This document shows, piece after piece, positions 9,805-18,910 of a stretch of 64,000 nt of DNA. The DNA is taken from assembly GCF_007752135.1 (NCBI RefSeq), contig NZ_CP036298.1:124001-188000 (forward strand), read 5' to 3'. Origin of the DNA: Aureliella helgolandensis. GTDB lineage: Bacteria; Planctomycetota; Planctomycetia; Pirellulales; Pirellulaceae. The notes beneath the pieces were generated by a model, which did no database searches, had not been told where the DNA came from, and saw only the letters and a list, made by a program, of their open reading frames with translations. Both the position numbers and the translations under genes were made by a program. Each line of letters starts with the position of its first letter. Within the stretch, counting starts at the first letter, position 1.

Positions 9805-10384
9805 CCGTCGATTCCTTGACGTCCCATTCCAGGATCTTCAGCTCCTGGGTGCCGACCACATCCTTGTGGATCAATCACGTAACTTTTCGGATCATTGAAA
9901 AACTCCTCTGTCCAAGGCTGGGCTAAGAGGGGAATTCCGAGCGGGCGCTCCGTTGAAGACTGCTGGTGGGCTGGTTGTTCCGCTAAAGCGGATTCGGCCC
10001 TGCGTCAGAACTGGCAGCATGTAAACGATTGATACAACTGTTTCTTCGACAGGCGAAGAGGCGGCTCTTTATCGGTAGTTCTGCAAAACTCTTAAACTTC
10101 CCAGGATCCGCAAGCTTCCTGCGCGCACCGGGAGCGCAGAAGACAATTCGGTGGGTGGTGGGTGAAGCGAGCGAGGATTGCGGGCCTTCGAGACGCAGCA
10201 ATTAACGAGGACAACTAAGCGGATAGAGGCTACCCGGCTCTAACAAAACAGTTTTCTGTGCGGTTGGGGGATTGGCAGGCTTTGCAGCAGCCAATTCCCC
10301 GGTGCGTGGTGTTTTCCGGCCGACCTTGTCCGGGGGCTGGGGATCGAAGCGCTGGGAAAACGGGTTTGTTCGCATGTTTGTCAC
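9805..10384 (-). pseudogene. Decayed 5' part of a second RND outer-membrane gene
   Basis: Two blocks match the intact outer-membrane protein just downstream. QPWTEEFFNDP is read at 9920-9888, and LIHKDVVGTQELKIL at 9874-9830, in a different frame. The intact gene has AWCDFFNDP followed by LINQALVGNQELRIL. The frame change between the blocks shows small deletions. A GTG overlapping the pump stop (GTGA, 10384-10381) opens a 60-codon frame ending at 10202. The distance from it to FFNDP (about 150-165 codons) resembles that in the intact gene (about 168). The likely reading is that an original third operon gene decayed after a related copy arose beside it. Between the two ends I see no other homology. 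Confidence 0.55.
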
Positions 10385-13300
10385 GCGTCCAGTGGTGAGA
10401 GTGGATCGTGCGGTGGGGAGGCTTCGTGTTCCAGCCGCTCGCTAAGTGGGCGATTGGTCTCGTCTCGAAGCAGTTTCTTTCCGTCCGCCATCTTGGCGAA
10501 GATGTAGTACAGGCCTGGGATGACCAGGACGCCAATCACGGTACCGATCAGCATGCCACCCACAGCGGTCGTTCCAATCGTGCGGTTCCCAATGGCCCCG
10601 GGACCGGTGGCCCGGACCAGGGGAATCATACCGGCGATGAAGGCGAAGGAGGTCATGAGGATCGGCCGGAAGCGCAGCTTGCCGCCTTCGATGGCCGCCT
10701 GCTTGATACTCACCCCTTCTTGGCGACGCTGCACGGCGAATTCCACAATCAAGATTGCATTTTTGCCCAGCAGACCGACCAGCATGACCAGCCCGATTTG
10801 GGCGTAGACGTCATTCGACAGTCCCATGGCTTTGAGGAACAGGAAGGAACCGAACAGCCCAACCGGCAGCGATAGGATTACGGCCAGCGGCAAGAGAAAA
10901 CTTTCGTACTGTCCGACAAGCACGAGATAGACGAACATCACCACGATCAAGAAGATATAGATCGCCGTGTTCCCCTTCTTGGCTTCATCATACGAGAGTC
11001 CTTGCCAGTCGATGTCAAAACCACGCGGTAGCGTCTCGGCAGCGACTTCTTGGATCGCTGCGATAGCTTGACCGGTACTAAAACCAGCGGCCGGGGCACC
11101 TTGAATGGCGGCCGTGGTGTACAAGTTGTAGCGGCTGATCTCGTTGAGCCCTTGTTGTTTTTTCATTTTCATGAACGCGGAGTAAGGCACGTTTTCGCCC
11201 TTATCGTTCTGCACGAACATGTTCTCCAGATCTTCGGGATAGCGTCGGAATTCAGGCGCCGCTTGGACATAGACTTTGTAGAACTGACCGAAACGGACAA
11301 AGCCTTGTTCCCATGTACTGCCCACGACGATCGACAAATTCTTCATGGCGTCACCGATCGACACCCCCTTCTGCATGGCGACGTCGTTATCGATGACCAG
11401 CTCATATTGCGGGTAATTACTAGCAAAGAAGGTGAACAGGCCTTTCAGCTCCGCGCGTTCGGACAGGGCAGCCATGAAGGCGTCGGTCACCTCTCCCATG
11501 CGCTCATAATCACCGCTATTGGTCTTATCGAGCAGATTCAAGGAGAAGCCCCCAGCGGCACCAAAGCCGGGAACGGCCGGAGGTTCATAGAACTCGAGCT
11601 TTACGTTCGCAATGTCGCGTCCCTTTTCCTCGAGGGCTTCAATGATGTCCTTCGAGGTTCGCTCGCGTTCGGCCCATGGTTTCAAATTGATGAGACAGGT
11701 CCCCGCGTTGGAGCCTCGGCCCTGAGTCAACACTTCGTAGCCAGCAATCGACGAAACCGAGATGACTTCCTCAAACTCTTCGCAGATCGCCTGCAGCTCG
11801 TGAGACTTGGAGTTCGTGTACTCGAGTGTCGAACCGGGAGGAGTTTGAATAATGCCGTAGATCATTCCCTGGTCTTCGAGCGGAATAAAACCGGCTGGAA
11901 GCACTCCATTGACGATGATGATGCCATACCCGAAGCCTGCGATGACGAGCATCGTAAATATGCGCCGTGGCACCAACACACCTAGGATGCCGGTAAAGCC
12001 CCCGGTAACCTTCTCAACGCCACGGTCAAAAACGTGCAGGAACATCCCAATGGGACTGCGCGCCTTTTTACCACCATCGCTACCTGAGAACATTGCCCGA
12101 AACGTCAAAGCGGCTAGCAGCGCGACGGCGCCAGCGATTATCTGCATTCTGGTCGCTGTTAGCGGGAGCTGTTCAGACACCATTTCGTGCACGATTTCAA
12201 TGTGCAGCAACGCGTACGCGCCGTAGCCGACCGCGAGCCCGAGTGAGAGGCATAACAAGCCTCTGAGGATGAAGGCATTGTGACCAGCAGCCTTGGTCAT
12301 GACGCGGTTCGACCAGCCCACGAGCCCACGCTGCTTTTCGTAATCTGAATGCGGCTTGAGAATCATGGCGCACAGCACGGGCGTGAGCGTTAGGGCTACC
12401 AGACCGGATAGGACGATGGACATGGCCATCGTCAGACCGAACTCACGGTAGAACACGCCGACCGGGCCGGTCATGAAAGTTACCGGTACAAACACGGCAG
12501 TCATGGTCATCGTGATCGCGATGATCGCGCCGCTAATCTCATGCATTACCTCCTGCGTGGCCCTGTAGGGCGAGAGGTGCTTGGTGTGCATTTTCTCATG
12601 CACCGCTTCCACAACCACAATGGCGTCGTCTACCACGACCCCAATGGCCAGCACCAGCGCGAAGAGCGTGATGAGGTTGATCGAAAGGCCGAACACCAGC
12701 ATGAAGAAGAAGGCTCCGATCAGCGACACGGGAACGGCCAGGGTTGGGATCAAGGTGCTCCGCAGGTCCCCCAGAAACAGGTAGACCACCAAGGACACCA
12801 GCACGAAAGCTTCCAACAGCGTGTGCAATACCTTTTCAATGGACGCATCCAGGAAGCTGGAAACGTCGTAGGTGACCGTATAGTCCATCCCAGGTGGAAA
12901 GGTTGCCTCTTTAATCTCTTCAAGCTTTTCCTTGACCCGCTCGATGACGTCGGTAGCGTTGGAGCCAGGAGTCTGTTTGAGCACGATGGCGGCCGAAGGC
13001 TTGCCATCGATGTCGGAGTAGAGGTCGTAGAAGGAGGAGCCTAGCGAGACCGTCGCGACATCCTTAATTCGCAGGATCTCGCCTTCGGAATTTGCTTTTA
13101 GAATGATGTTTTCGTATTGTTCGGGTTTGTCGTATCGCCCTACCCAGGTCAATACATACTCAAGGGTTTGCGACGTTCTGCCCGTGGCCTGGCCAAGTCG
13201 ACCAGGCGAACCAATCATGCTCTGTTCCGCCAGAGCATCCATCACCTCTTCGGCAGACAAATTGTAGGCACGCAAGCGTTCCAAATTCAGTTCGACGCGC

Positions 13301-13854
13301 ATGGCATAGGCGCGGTTTCCCAGGATGGTGGGGCGAGCTACTCCTTGAATCCGCTTGATTTCAGGCAGAATGTTAACGTTGCAGTAGTTGTAGAGGAAGT
13401 TCTGATCCACGTTCTTGTCGGTGCTGAAGACGTTCACATACATCAGCATACTGGTCATATTCTGCATGACGATGATGCCCTCCCGCTCGACAATGGGAGG
13501 GAGGTTGTTCTTGACGGCTTGGACGCGGTTGTTCACGTTCAACACCGCCACGTTCGGGTCCGTTCCGGGCTCGAAGATGATCTGAATCGTTGCCTCTCCG
13601 GCACTGGTGGCGTCGGACACCATGTAACGCATGTCCTGAACGCCGTTGATCGATTGCTCCAAGATCACCAACACAGAGTCAATAAGGACTTTGGCGCTGG
13701 CTCCTGGGAACGACACCGAGACCACCACGCTTGGAGGCGCGACCGAAGGGAACTGAGAAATCGGCAGCGTAACAATTGCCAATCCACCTAGGAACAAGAT
13801 GATCAGCGAGATGACGATGGCCAAGGCTGGCCTATGGAGTATTCTTGCGAACAT
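10381..13854 (-). CDS. RND multidrug efflux pump, HAE1/AcrB family
   Basis: 1157 residues, an inner-membrane proton-driven exporter that trimerises and passes drugs or other hydrophobic compounds to the outer-membrane channel. TM4 carries the paired aspartates of proton transfer in GVVVDDAIVVVEAVHEK. The N-terminus RPALAIVISLIILFLGG and the late segments (GLLGKNAILIVEFA) are typical. It is roughly 100 residues longer than AcrB. The extra length lies mainly between the two halves, around the segment with SGSDGGKKARSPIG. The adaptor gene ends 13 bases upstream, so they are co-transcribed. Substrates cannot be assigned. Confidence 0.95.
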   Translation of the reverse strand: MFARILHRPALAIVISLIILFLGGLAIVTLPISQFPSVAPPSVVVSVSFPGASAKVLIDSVLVILEQSINGVQDMRYMVSDATSAGEATIQIIFEPGTDPNVAVLNVNNRVQAVKNNLPPIVEREGIIVMQNMTSMLMYVNVFSTDKNVDQNFLYNYCNVNILPEIKRIQGVARPTILGNRAYAMRVELNLERLRAYNLSAEEVMDALAEQSMIGSPGRLGQATGRTSQTLEYVLTWVGRYDKPEQYENIILKANSEGEILRIKDVATVSLGSSFYDLYSDIDGKPSAAIVLKQTPGSNATDVIERVKEKLEEIKEATFPPGMDYTVTYDVSSFLDASIEKVLHTLLEAFVLVSLVVYLFLGDLRSTLIPTLAVPVSLIGAFFFMLVFGLSINLITLFALVLAIGVVVDDAIVVVEAVHEKMHTKHLSPYRATQEVMHEISGAIIAITMTMTAVFVPVTFMTGPVGVFYREFGLTMAMSIVLSGLVALTLTPVLCAMILKPHSDYEKQRGLVGWSNRVMTKAAGHNAFILRGLLCLSLGLAVGYGAYALLHIEIVHEMVSEQLPLTATRMQIIAGAVALLAALTFRAMFSGSDGGKKARSPIGMFLHVFDRGVEKVTGGFTGILGVLVPRRIFTMLVIAGFGYGIIIVNGVLPAGFIPLEDQGMIYGIIQTPPGSTLEYTNSKSHELQAICEEFEEVISVSSIAGYEVLTQGRGSNAGTCLINLKPWAERERTSKDIIEALEEKGRDIANVKLEFYEPPAVPGFGAAGGFSLNLLDKTNSGDYERMGEVTDAFMAALSERAELKGLFTFFASNYPQYELVIDNDVAMQKGVSIGDAMKNLSIVVGSTWEQGFVRFGQFYKVYVQAAPEFRRYPEDLENMFVQNDKGENVPYSAFMKMKKQQGLNEISRYNLYTTAAIQGAPAAGFSTGQAIAAIQEVAAETLPRGFDIDWQGLSYDEAKKGNTAIYIFLIVVMFVYLVLVGQYESFLLPLAVILSLPVGLFGSFLFLKAMGLSNDVYAQIGLVMLVGLLGKNAILIVEFAVQRRQEGVSIKQAAIEGGKLRFRPILMTSFAFIAGMIPLVRATGPGAIGNRTIGTTAVGGMLIGTVIGVLVIPGLYYIFAKMADGKKLLRDETNRPLSERLEHEASPPHDPLSPLDA

Positions 13855-13867
13855 TGAGAACCATTAC

Positions 13868-15148
13868 CTATTCTGCGTGGTATTTTAGGTGGCTAAGTAC
13901 TTCGTCGGGATTGCGATATTCGTATTCCACCTTGTCACCATCGCGAACTTGTTGGGTCCCTTCAAGAACGATCTTTTCGTTGGGTTGCAGGCCGTCTTTA
14001 ATCAGATAAATATCGTCCAATTCGCTTTGGATGACGATTTCGCGTTGGTGGACTACCCCATGCTCTAGTTGTGCATCGTGCTCAGGAGCATTGTCGTGTG
14101 CAGAGGTGTTCGAGTGTTCTGCGGTCGGAGTGGTTGCAGGTGCAGGTTGGTGTGCCTCCTGCGGTTCGTGTGCGTGGGATGGAGCTTCATTCGCTGCCTC
14201 TTCACTCGCATCGGACAGGACGAGAGCATACTTCTTGGCCAGAATCTCAAACGTAGCTCGCTGAGGGATCACCAGAGCGTCCTTGACGACGTGGCTCAGT
14301 AGCACGGTTCCGGTTTGACCATGCCGCAGCAGGCGGTTGGGGTTGGGGAAATCTGCCCGAAAGGCAATGTTTCCATTCTCGTTGTTGAATTCGGCCTCGA
14401 TCGCACCGATGACGCCTTCCTGCTGGAACTTTTGTCCGTTGGCCAGCATCAGTTCTACTTTGAGCTCGTCCTTAGGGCTTTCCTGGTACTCGAGATAACG
14501 CGCTTCGGGCACATTGAAGTACACCCACATGACACTGTTATCGGACAGGGTCGAGAGGACGTCTCCCTCCTCGATCAGACTTCCCAATTGCTGATACTGG
14601 CGGTCGACAATACCGTCGAAGGGGGCCTTGATGTTGGCGAAAGCCAATTCGGCCTGGGCTAGATTTACATTGGCCTGGGCCTTGGCCAGCTTGGCCTGGG
14701 CCAAAGCTACTTCTGGTTGAGCGACCTGCTTTAATTCCAGTAATCTTTGGGAGTTCTGAAGCTCGATTTGGGCCACCTGCGCCTCGGCGATATCCGACTC
14801 GAGACGGGCCTGGTAGAGCGTGGGGAGAATCTTGAAGATCAGATCCCCCTGCCGTACCGCTTGTCCTTCGTTCACTAAGATCTGCTCCAGGTAACCACCC
14901 TCCAGAGAGCGGACCTCGATGTGCCGGCAAGAATGGATCTGGCAGACGTACTGTTGCGTGCTGATGACGTCCTTGAGGACGGGGCTAGTCGCCAAGATCT
15001 TATGCGCCCCGTGGTGCTCACCTTCGGAATGACCTTCATCATGTTCCGCCTCTCCAGCCACTATTTCCTCAAGCTTGTTGCATGCTGGTAGCGTGAAAAT
15101 GGAGAGAATCAGGACAATACCGAAAGCTGGGACCAGTGAAATTTTCAT
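13868..15148 (-). CDS. RND efflux periplasmic adaptor, His-rich lipoprotein
   Basis: 426 residues from the ATG at 15148, chosen because it starts the lipoprotein signal MKISLVPAFGIVLILSIFTLPAC (shown here up to the lipobox, LPAC, C23). The membrane-fusion-protein core has a lipoyl/hairpin region (residues about 85-210) and beta-barrel domains. Two His-rich segments stand out: residues 35-49 (HDEGHSEGEHHGAH) and about 312-367 (many His with Ala/Glu/Pro), inserted late in the barrel/membrane-proximal part. It bridges the HAE1 pump and the outer-membrane channel. His-rich tracts are more typical of metal exporters (HME), though the pump looks HAE1, so metal binding is only a suggestion. First gene of the operon. 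Confidence 0.9.
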   Translation of the reverse strand: MKISLVPAFGIVLILSIFTLPACNKLEEIVAGEAEHDEGHSEGEHHGAHKILATSPVLKDVISTQQYVCQIHSCRHIEVRSLEGGYLEQILVNEGQAVRQGDLIFKILPTLYQARLESDIAEAQVAQIELQNSQRLLELKQVAQPEVALAQAKLAKAQANVNLAQAELAFANIKAPFDGIVDRQYQQLGSLIEEGDVLSTLSDNSVMWVYFNVPEARYLEYQESPKDELKVELMLANGQKFQQEGVIGAIEAEFNNENGNIAFRADFPNPNRLLRHGQTGTVLLSHVVKDALVIPQRATFEILAKKYALVLSDASEEAANEAPSHAHEPQEAHQPAPATTPTAEHSNTSAHDNAPEHDAQLEHGVVHQREIVIQSELDDIYLIKDGLQPNEKIVLEGTQQVRDGDKVEYEYRNPDEVLSHLKYHAE

Positions 15149-16292
15149 AGTTTTTTGGTACTTGTCTGCCAAGTTAGGCCGGACTGCGGGTGGCTGAGGA
15201 ATTTTGAGAGTTGTGGGCGTCCCTGCACTTCCCTGAAGCAAGCAGTGGGAGCGGGCATAGTGGTGGCTAGCCAAGTCCGCTCACTGAGATCGACAGCTCC
15301 AGTGGGACGGGAAATCAGCTTCGCTCGCTTTCCAATGCTGGCGTTAGCTGCAGAGACTTACGCGAAATTTCGATCCTCAAAGGCGTCATAGCAAATGGTG
15401 GGCCCAACCGATTTTGAACAGCTGCAATACCGCAATCCCACCGCTGGCAAGCTCCTGGAATTGGCGAGATTTGACACCATTAGGTTGACTTGGCAAAATT
15501 TTGAATTTTTTCCATCTCCTCGCCGTGGTGGGCTTAGGGGGAGGTGAAATATCCGGAAGCCGCGATTAGGTGACTTGGGTTCACGCTGGACGCAGGCGGT
15601 GATGTATTTCCGACGTTGTTGCTAGAGCCATTCGTCGGAGGTCTTGGGGGATTTGGCCCCTACTGGGACTAGGCTGCAGTGTTTTTTTCTAACCGAAGGA
15701 AAAATGTCCTCACGCGGTAAAACGCTGGGGACAGACAGCCGAAGAGGCGATTCGCGTAGCGAGTTCTGTGAAGTGTCCGCAGCTTGAACAGCAATTGATC
15801 GGTCCGAACAGTTTTCTTCCCGCTGACCTCGTCCAGCCGTGGTTTCCCGAGTCGGTCGGGAGCTGAGGGAGAAAATGCGGCGAGGAACCACGGTGTCGTA
15901 TTTGCGCAGGAGAACGCGTCGAAATCTGTCCGACTGCTAATAACGAAAGTGCAGCCCCCTCCCCAATCAAGTCCCAGGAATACCGTGCTGCTCCGGCAAT
16001 GCCCTATAATCGGCTGCGAAGGAGGGTGGGTTGCTCGGGCGAGTCACGTGGATGCAGCAATGTCCCGCTAGGATTTGTTGCATGGCCCTAGCGAGGAGAA
16101 GAATGAGGGGACTCCGAGGCCTCTAGCTCATCTTGAGGACCTGTTCTCTCCCTGAGGATAGGTGCGCCCTGGCAACGGATCGCTTCGAGGAAATTTCTGC
16201 TTTGGCGCTCGCATGCCTGTGAGCATGCTGCGTCGAGTCTGTCATTGAGACTGTATGAAACATCGAAAACTTGCATTGGAGCAGGCAATATC
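15149..16292. other. Long intergenic region, no gene recognised
   Basis: About 1.1 kb between the divergent efflux operon and msrA. Open frames here are short, mutually overlapping and without recognisable motifs. GCATGC-CTGTGA-GCATGC (16211-16228) is a small inverted repeat 65 bases before msrA. The promoter of the efflux operon must lie in the left part but no convincing -35/-10 pair was found. Confidence 0.5.
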
Positions 16293-16802
16293 ATGACTGA
16301 ACGAGCTGTGTTAGCTGGTGGATGCTTCTGGGGAATGGAAGACTTGTTTCGCAAGCTGCCCGGCGTTGTGTCGACGCGCGTGGGGTACACCGGAGGGGAG
16401 GTGCCCAACGCGACCTACCGCAATCACGGTACGCATGCCGAAGCGCTTGAAGTTGTGTTTGACCCCAGCAAATCCAGTTTTCGAAAAATGCTGGAGTTTT
16501 TCTTTCAAGTGCACGATCCAACGACACTCGATCGGCAGGGCAACGACCGAGGAGCTTCGTACCGCTCCGCAATTTACTATACGAGTGACGAACAGAGGCA
16601 GATCGCACTCGATACGATCGAGGATGTAAATGCATCTGGGATTTGGCCTGGAAAAGTTGTGACACAGGTTGAACCGGCTAGCGAGTTTTGGGAAGCCGAA
16701 CCGGAGCATCAAGATTATTTAGTCAGAAACCCGGGGGGGTATACGTGTCATTTTCCTCGCGAGAAATGGGTACTGCCCAAACGGACCGACACCGCTAAGT
16801 AA
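16293..16802 (+). CDS. msrA: Peptide-methionine (S)-S-oxide reductase
   Basis: 169 residues with the MsrA signature GGCFWGMED (catalytic C11) and the conserved VGYTGG and [17 protein letters not shown] blocks (given in part). It reduces S-epimers of methionine sulfoxide in oxidised proteins using thioredoxin. The ATG at 16293 follows a GGAG 12 bases upstream, and a longer frame from 16245 would add residues not found in the family. No MsrB domain or neighbour. Cytoplasmic (no signal peptide). Confidence 0.95.
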   Translation: MTERAVLAGGCFWGMEDLFRKLPGVVSTRVGYTGGEVPNATYRNHGTHAEALEVVFDPSKSSFRKMLEFFFQVHDPTTLDRQGNDRGASYRSAIYYTSDEQRQIALDTIEDVNASGIWPGKVVTQVEPASEFWEAEPEHQDYLVRNPGGYTCHFPREKWVLPKRTDTAK

Positions 16803-16966
16803 CCGCCGCCTCCCCCTGCCCTGTGCTCGTGTTTAGCTCGGTGTGAACAGGGCTGGTTGGTTGTAGCTGCAGGCTGGGTTCGGGAGCGAGCTGCCTAGTG
16901 CATTGTCAAAGCTTAATTTTCGGGTTGCCCGGAAATTCGGGTTGCCCGGAAAAAGGTGTCCGACAC

Positions 16967-18494
16967 GAATGGCACTTAATCGGCGTAAGTCCTATGCCTC
17001 CCCGGGTTTGTATTCGCTTCTTGGCTTTTGCATCAGCTTGTATTTCTTCGGTCTTCGCTTGAGCACCCTGGGCTCGTAGCGGTCCGGTCGATTGCCAACT
17101 GCGTGTTGCAAGCAGCAGCGGTACAACACAGTGCATAATTCATCGGCGTTGCTGATTAGGCCTAGAACCGGAAGCATATCCGTCACCGTTGTCAGTGTTG
17201 ACTTGAAACTGATATGCCAAGGTTGAACGTCGCCTTCGACGGCCGCTTCAGACATCACCCCGCGAATCAAATTGTAAGCCAACATGTGCGTCCGAATTTC
17301 GTTCCGCACTCGATGCGGCTTTTTACAGCGCAAGTGTTCCATCTGCATGACCGTTTTCAAGCTCCGTAAATGAAGTTCTGCTTGCCACCTTCTACGGAAC
17401 AGGGCCGCGATGTCCTCCCTCGTGTACTCCGTATCGTCCGACAGCGATGTGTGAACGATAATCTCGCGAGTGCGAAATCCGTTGTTCTCAACTCGGATAC
17501 GGATCTCGCGAATGGTGATGAAGTCCGGGTACGTCTCGTACTCTTCAATGCTCATCCAGTCGGGACGAGCTGGCTTGTCGATTTGGATGGAGTGATCGTC
17601 TTTGCCGTAACGAATTCCAGTCCGAAAATCTGACTTGCGCAACTGGTGTTTGCGAACAACGACGTGTGCACCACGTTGAATCATCCTCGCCATCTCGAAC
17701 CAACCCGCATAGGCGCGATCAGCTAGGAAAACATCGGTTTCTTCGATGATTGCGTCGATCTGACGAAACAAACTTACTTCGTGAGTGAACTTACCTTTGT
17801 ATCGGCCCATCGCCATGTCGAGCACAACGCCAGTCGACAACGCGAACAGTACAACGACTCGCAAGATCGGAAATCCACAACCGGGTGCTTGACTACTAAG
17901 TTGCGGGTAGGCGGCTTGATTCTCCGACGTGTCTGCCATCGTGACGGTGGCACCATCGGCGGTGATCACGCGGTGCCCCAGCCATCGCCAATGGTCGGGA
18001 CTGCTGTCTTCAATCGCAAGTCCGCTGGCCGTCACAAGACGTTGCATGGATTGCTCGTCGATTTTGTCTCGAGCAATGCAGTAAGCACCGGTTTCGGCAG
18101 AGCAAGCAGTTTGGTTGTTGGCGACTCGATGGGTGATCAGCTTGGCGACCGCAGAGACGCAGCCGTGGTGGATGCTCATGACTTGCGAGAGGAAGACCCA
18201 CAGCGTGACCGATGTGTTGTAAACTCTGGCCGAATCGAGAATGGCACTTGCATTGCCAAAGACTGACGCGATAGTCTCTTTGGAGATCAAGGCGGCGAAG
18301 TAAAGATCGCCGTGTTGGCGCGCATGTTGGACTCGACAGCGGAACGAATCAAACGGATGATGGCACACGGGGGCTTCCTTGCTTGGTGTGTTCGGGAGGT
18401 AAGATTACCCAAACTCATCGCAAGTGAAGCCCCCTGCTGTCAATCGAACTTAACTCTAGAAGCACCAGTACCTTAGGCCGATTAAGTGCCATTC
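16967..18494 (-). mobile_element. IS4-family insertion sequence, copy 1
   Basis: 1528 bp with terminal inverted repeats GAATGGCACTTAATCGGC at the left end and its complement at the right end. It is flanked on both sides by the 11-bp direct repeat GTGTCCGACAC (16956-16966 and 18495-18505), within the 9-13 bp range known for IS4-family targets. It contains one transposase gene. It sits in the left stem of the palindromic miniature element. It appears identical to the copy at 36935-38462. Confidence 0.93.
16992..18368 (-). CDS. IS4-family DDE transposase, copy 1
   Basis: 458 residues; cuts and joins the IS ends. The DDE set is visible: D in ADGATVTMADTSEN, D in VFLADRAY, and the IS4 signature in FRRRWQAELHLRSLK, which fits (Y/F)-x2-R-x3-E-x6-K. 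The frame is full length and uninterrupted, so the element looks active. It starts 126 bases inside the right end and stops 25 bases from the left end. The long open frame on the opposite strand is a shadow. Confidence 0.95.
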   Translation of the reverse strand: MCHHPFDSFRCRVQHARQHGDLYFAALISKETIASVFGNASAILDSARVYNTSVTLWVFLSQVMSIHHGCVSAVAKLITHRVANNQTACSAETGAYCIARDKIDEQSMQRLVTASGLAIEDSSPDHWRWLGHRVITADGATVTMADTSENQAAYPQLSSQAPGCGFPILRVVVLFALSTGVVLDMAMGRYKGKFTHEVSLFRQIDAIIEETDVFLADRAYAGWFEMARMIQRGAHVVVRKHQLRKSDFRTGIRYGKDDHSIQIDKPARPDWMSIEEYETYPDFITIREIRIRVENNGFRTREIIVHTSLSDDTEYTREDIAALFRRRWQAELHLRSLKTVMQMEHLRCKKPHRVRNEIRTHMLAYNLIRGVMSEAAVEGDVQPWHISFKSTLTTVTDMLPVLGLISNADELCTVLYRCCLQHAVGNRPDRYEPRVLKRRPKKYKLMQKPRSEYKPGEA

Positions 18495-18607
18495 GTGTCC
18501 GACACCAAAAGCCGGAACGGCCCTTCGGGTGCTTTGCACTTTTGGGTGTCGGACACCTTTTTCCGAACGCTCGCTAAACCCGAATTCTTAGTCTTGACAA
18601 TGCACTA

Positions 18608-18910
18608 ACGAGACCGCAGCGCACTTGACTGCCGCGCATCCCCACCCCCTCTCTTCGGAGTTCCGGGGCGATGGGATGCCCGTTTGGATGTGGTCGGGGG
18701 ATGCGTACTGAAACGACTGGTGCTTGGGGGCAGCCTATTCGTCGAAGTGGTAATGTGTAAAGTCTGACGTGTTAGTGACGGATTGCACCGCTTGTGCAAG
18801 AATCTGACGCGGCGCCCCACGCGCGGGCCGGTGAGCTGACTGACGCTCTGAGCAGAATTTCCTGCAGGCTAGAGCCAGAGACGTGTTTGTTATGGAGCAG
18901 TGAGAAGGTT
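18608..18910. other. Intergenic region before the antiporter
   Basis: 303 bases between the miniature element and the antiporter start. No gene or clear promoter could be recognised; the antiporter promoter should lie here. Confidence 0.4.

Larger units (their letters stand above)
16898..18605. repeat. Palindromic miniature element, copy 1, interrupted by the IS element
   Basis: Ends are GTGCATTGTCAA (16898-16909) and TTGACAATGCAC (18594-18605), each flanked by TA, the pattern of a TA target duplication. Without the IS and one 11-bp duplication it would be 169 bp. Relative to copies 2 and 3 it is inverted. It has a 17-bp exact tandem duplication in one arm (TTCGGGTTGCCCGGAAA at 16919-16935 and 16936-16952), which accounts exactly for its extra length over the 152-bp copy 3. 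Confidence 0.85.

Noticed and set aside
11050-13791. Several long plus-strand frames opposite the RND pump
   Set aside because: They mirror the codon bias of the pump gene and carry no recognisable domains.
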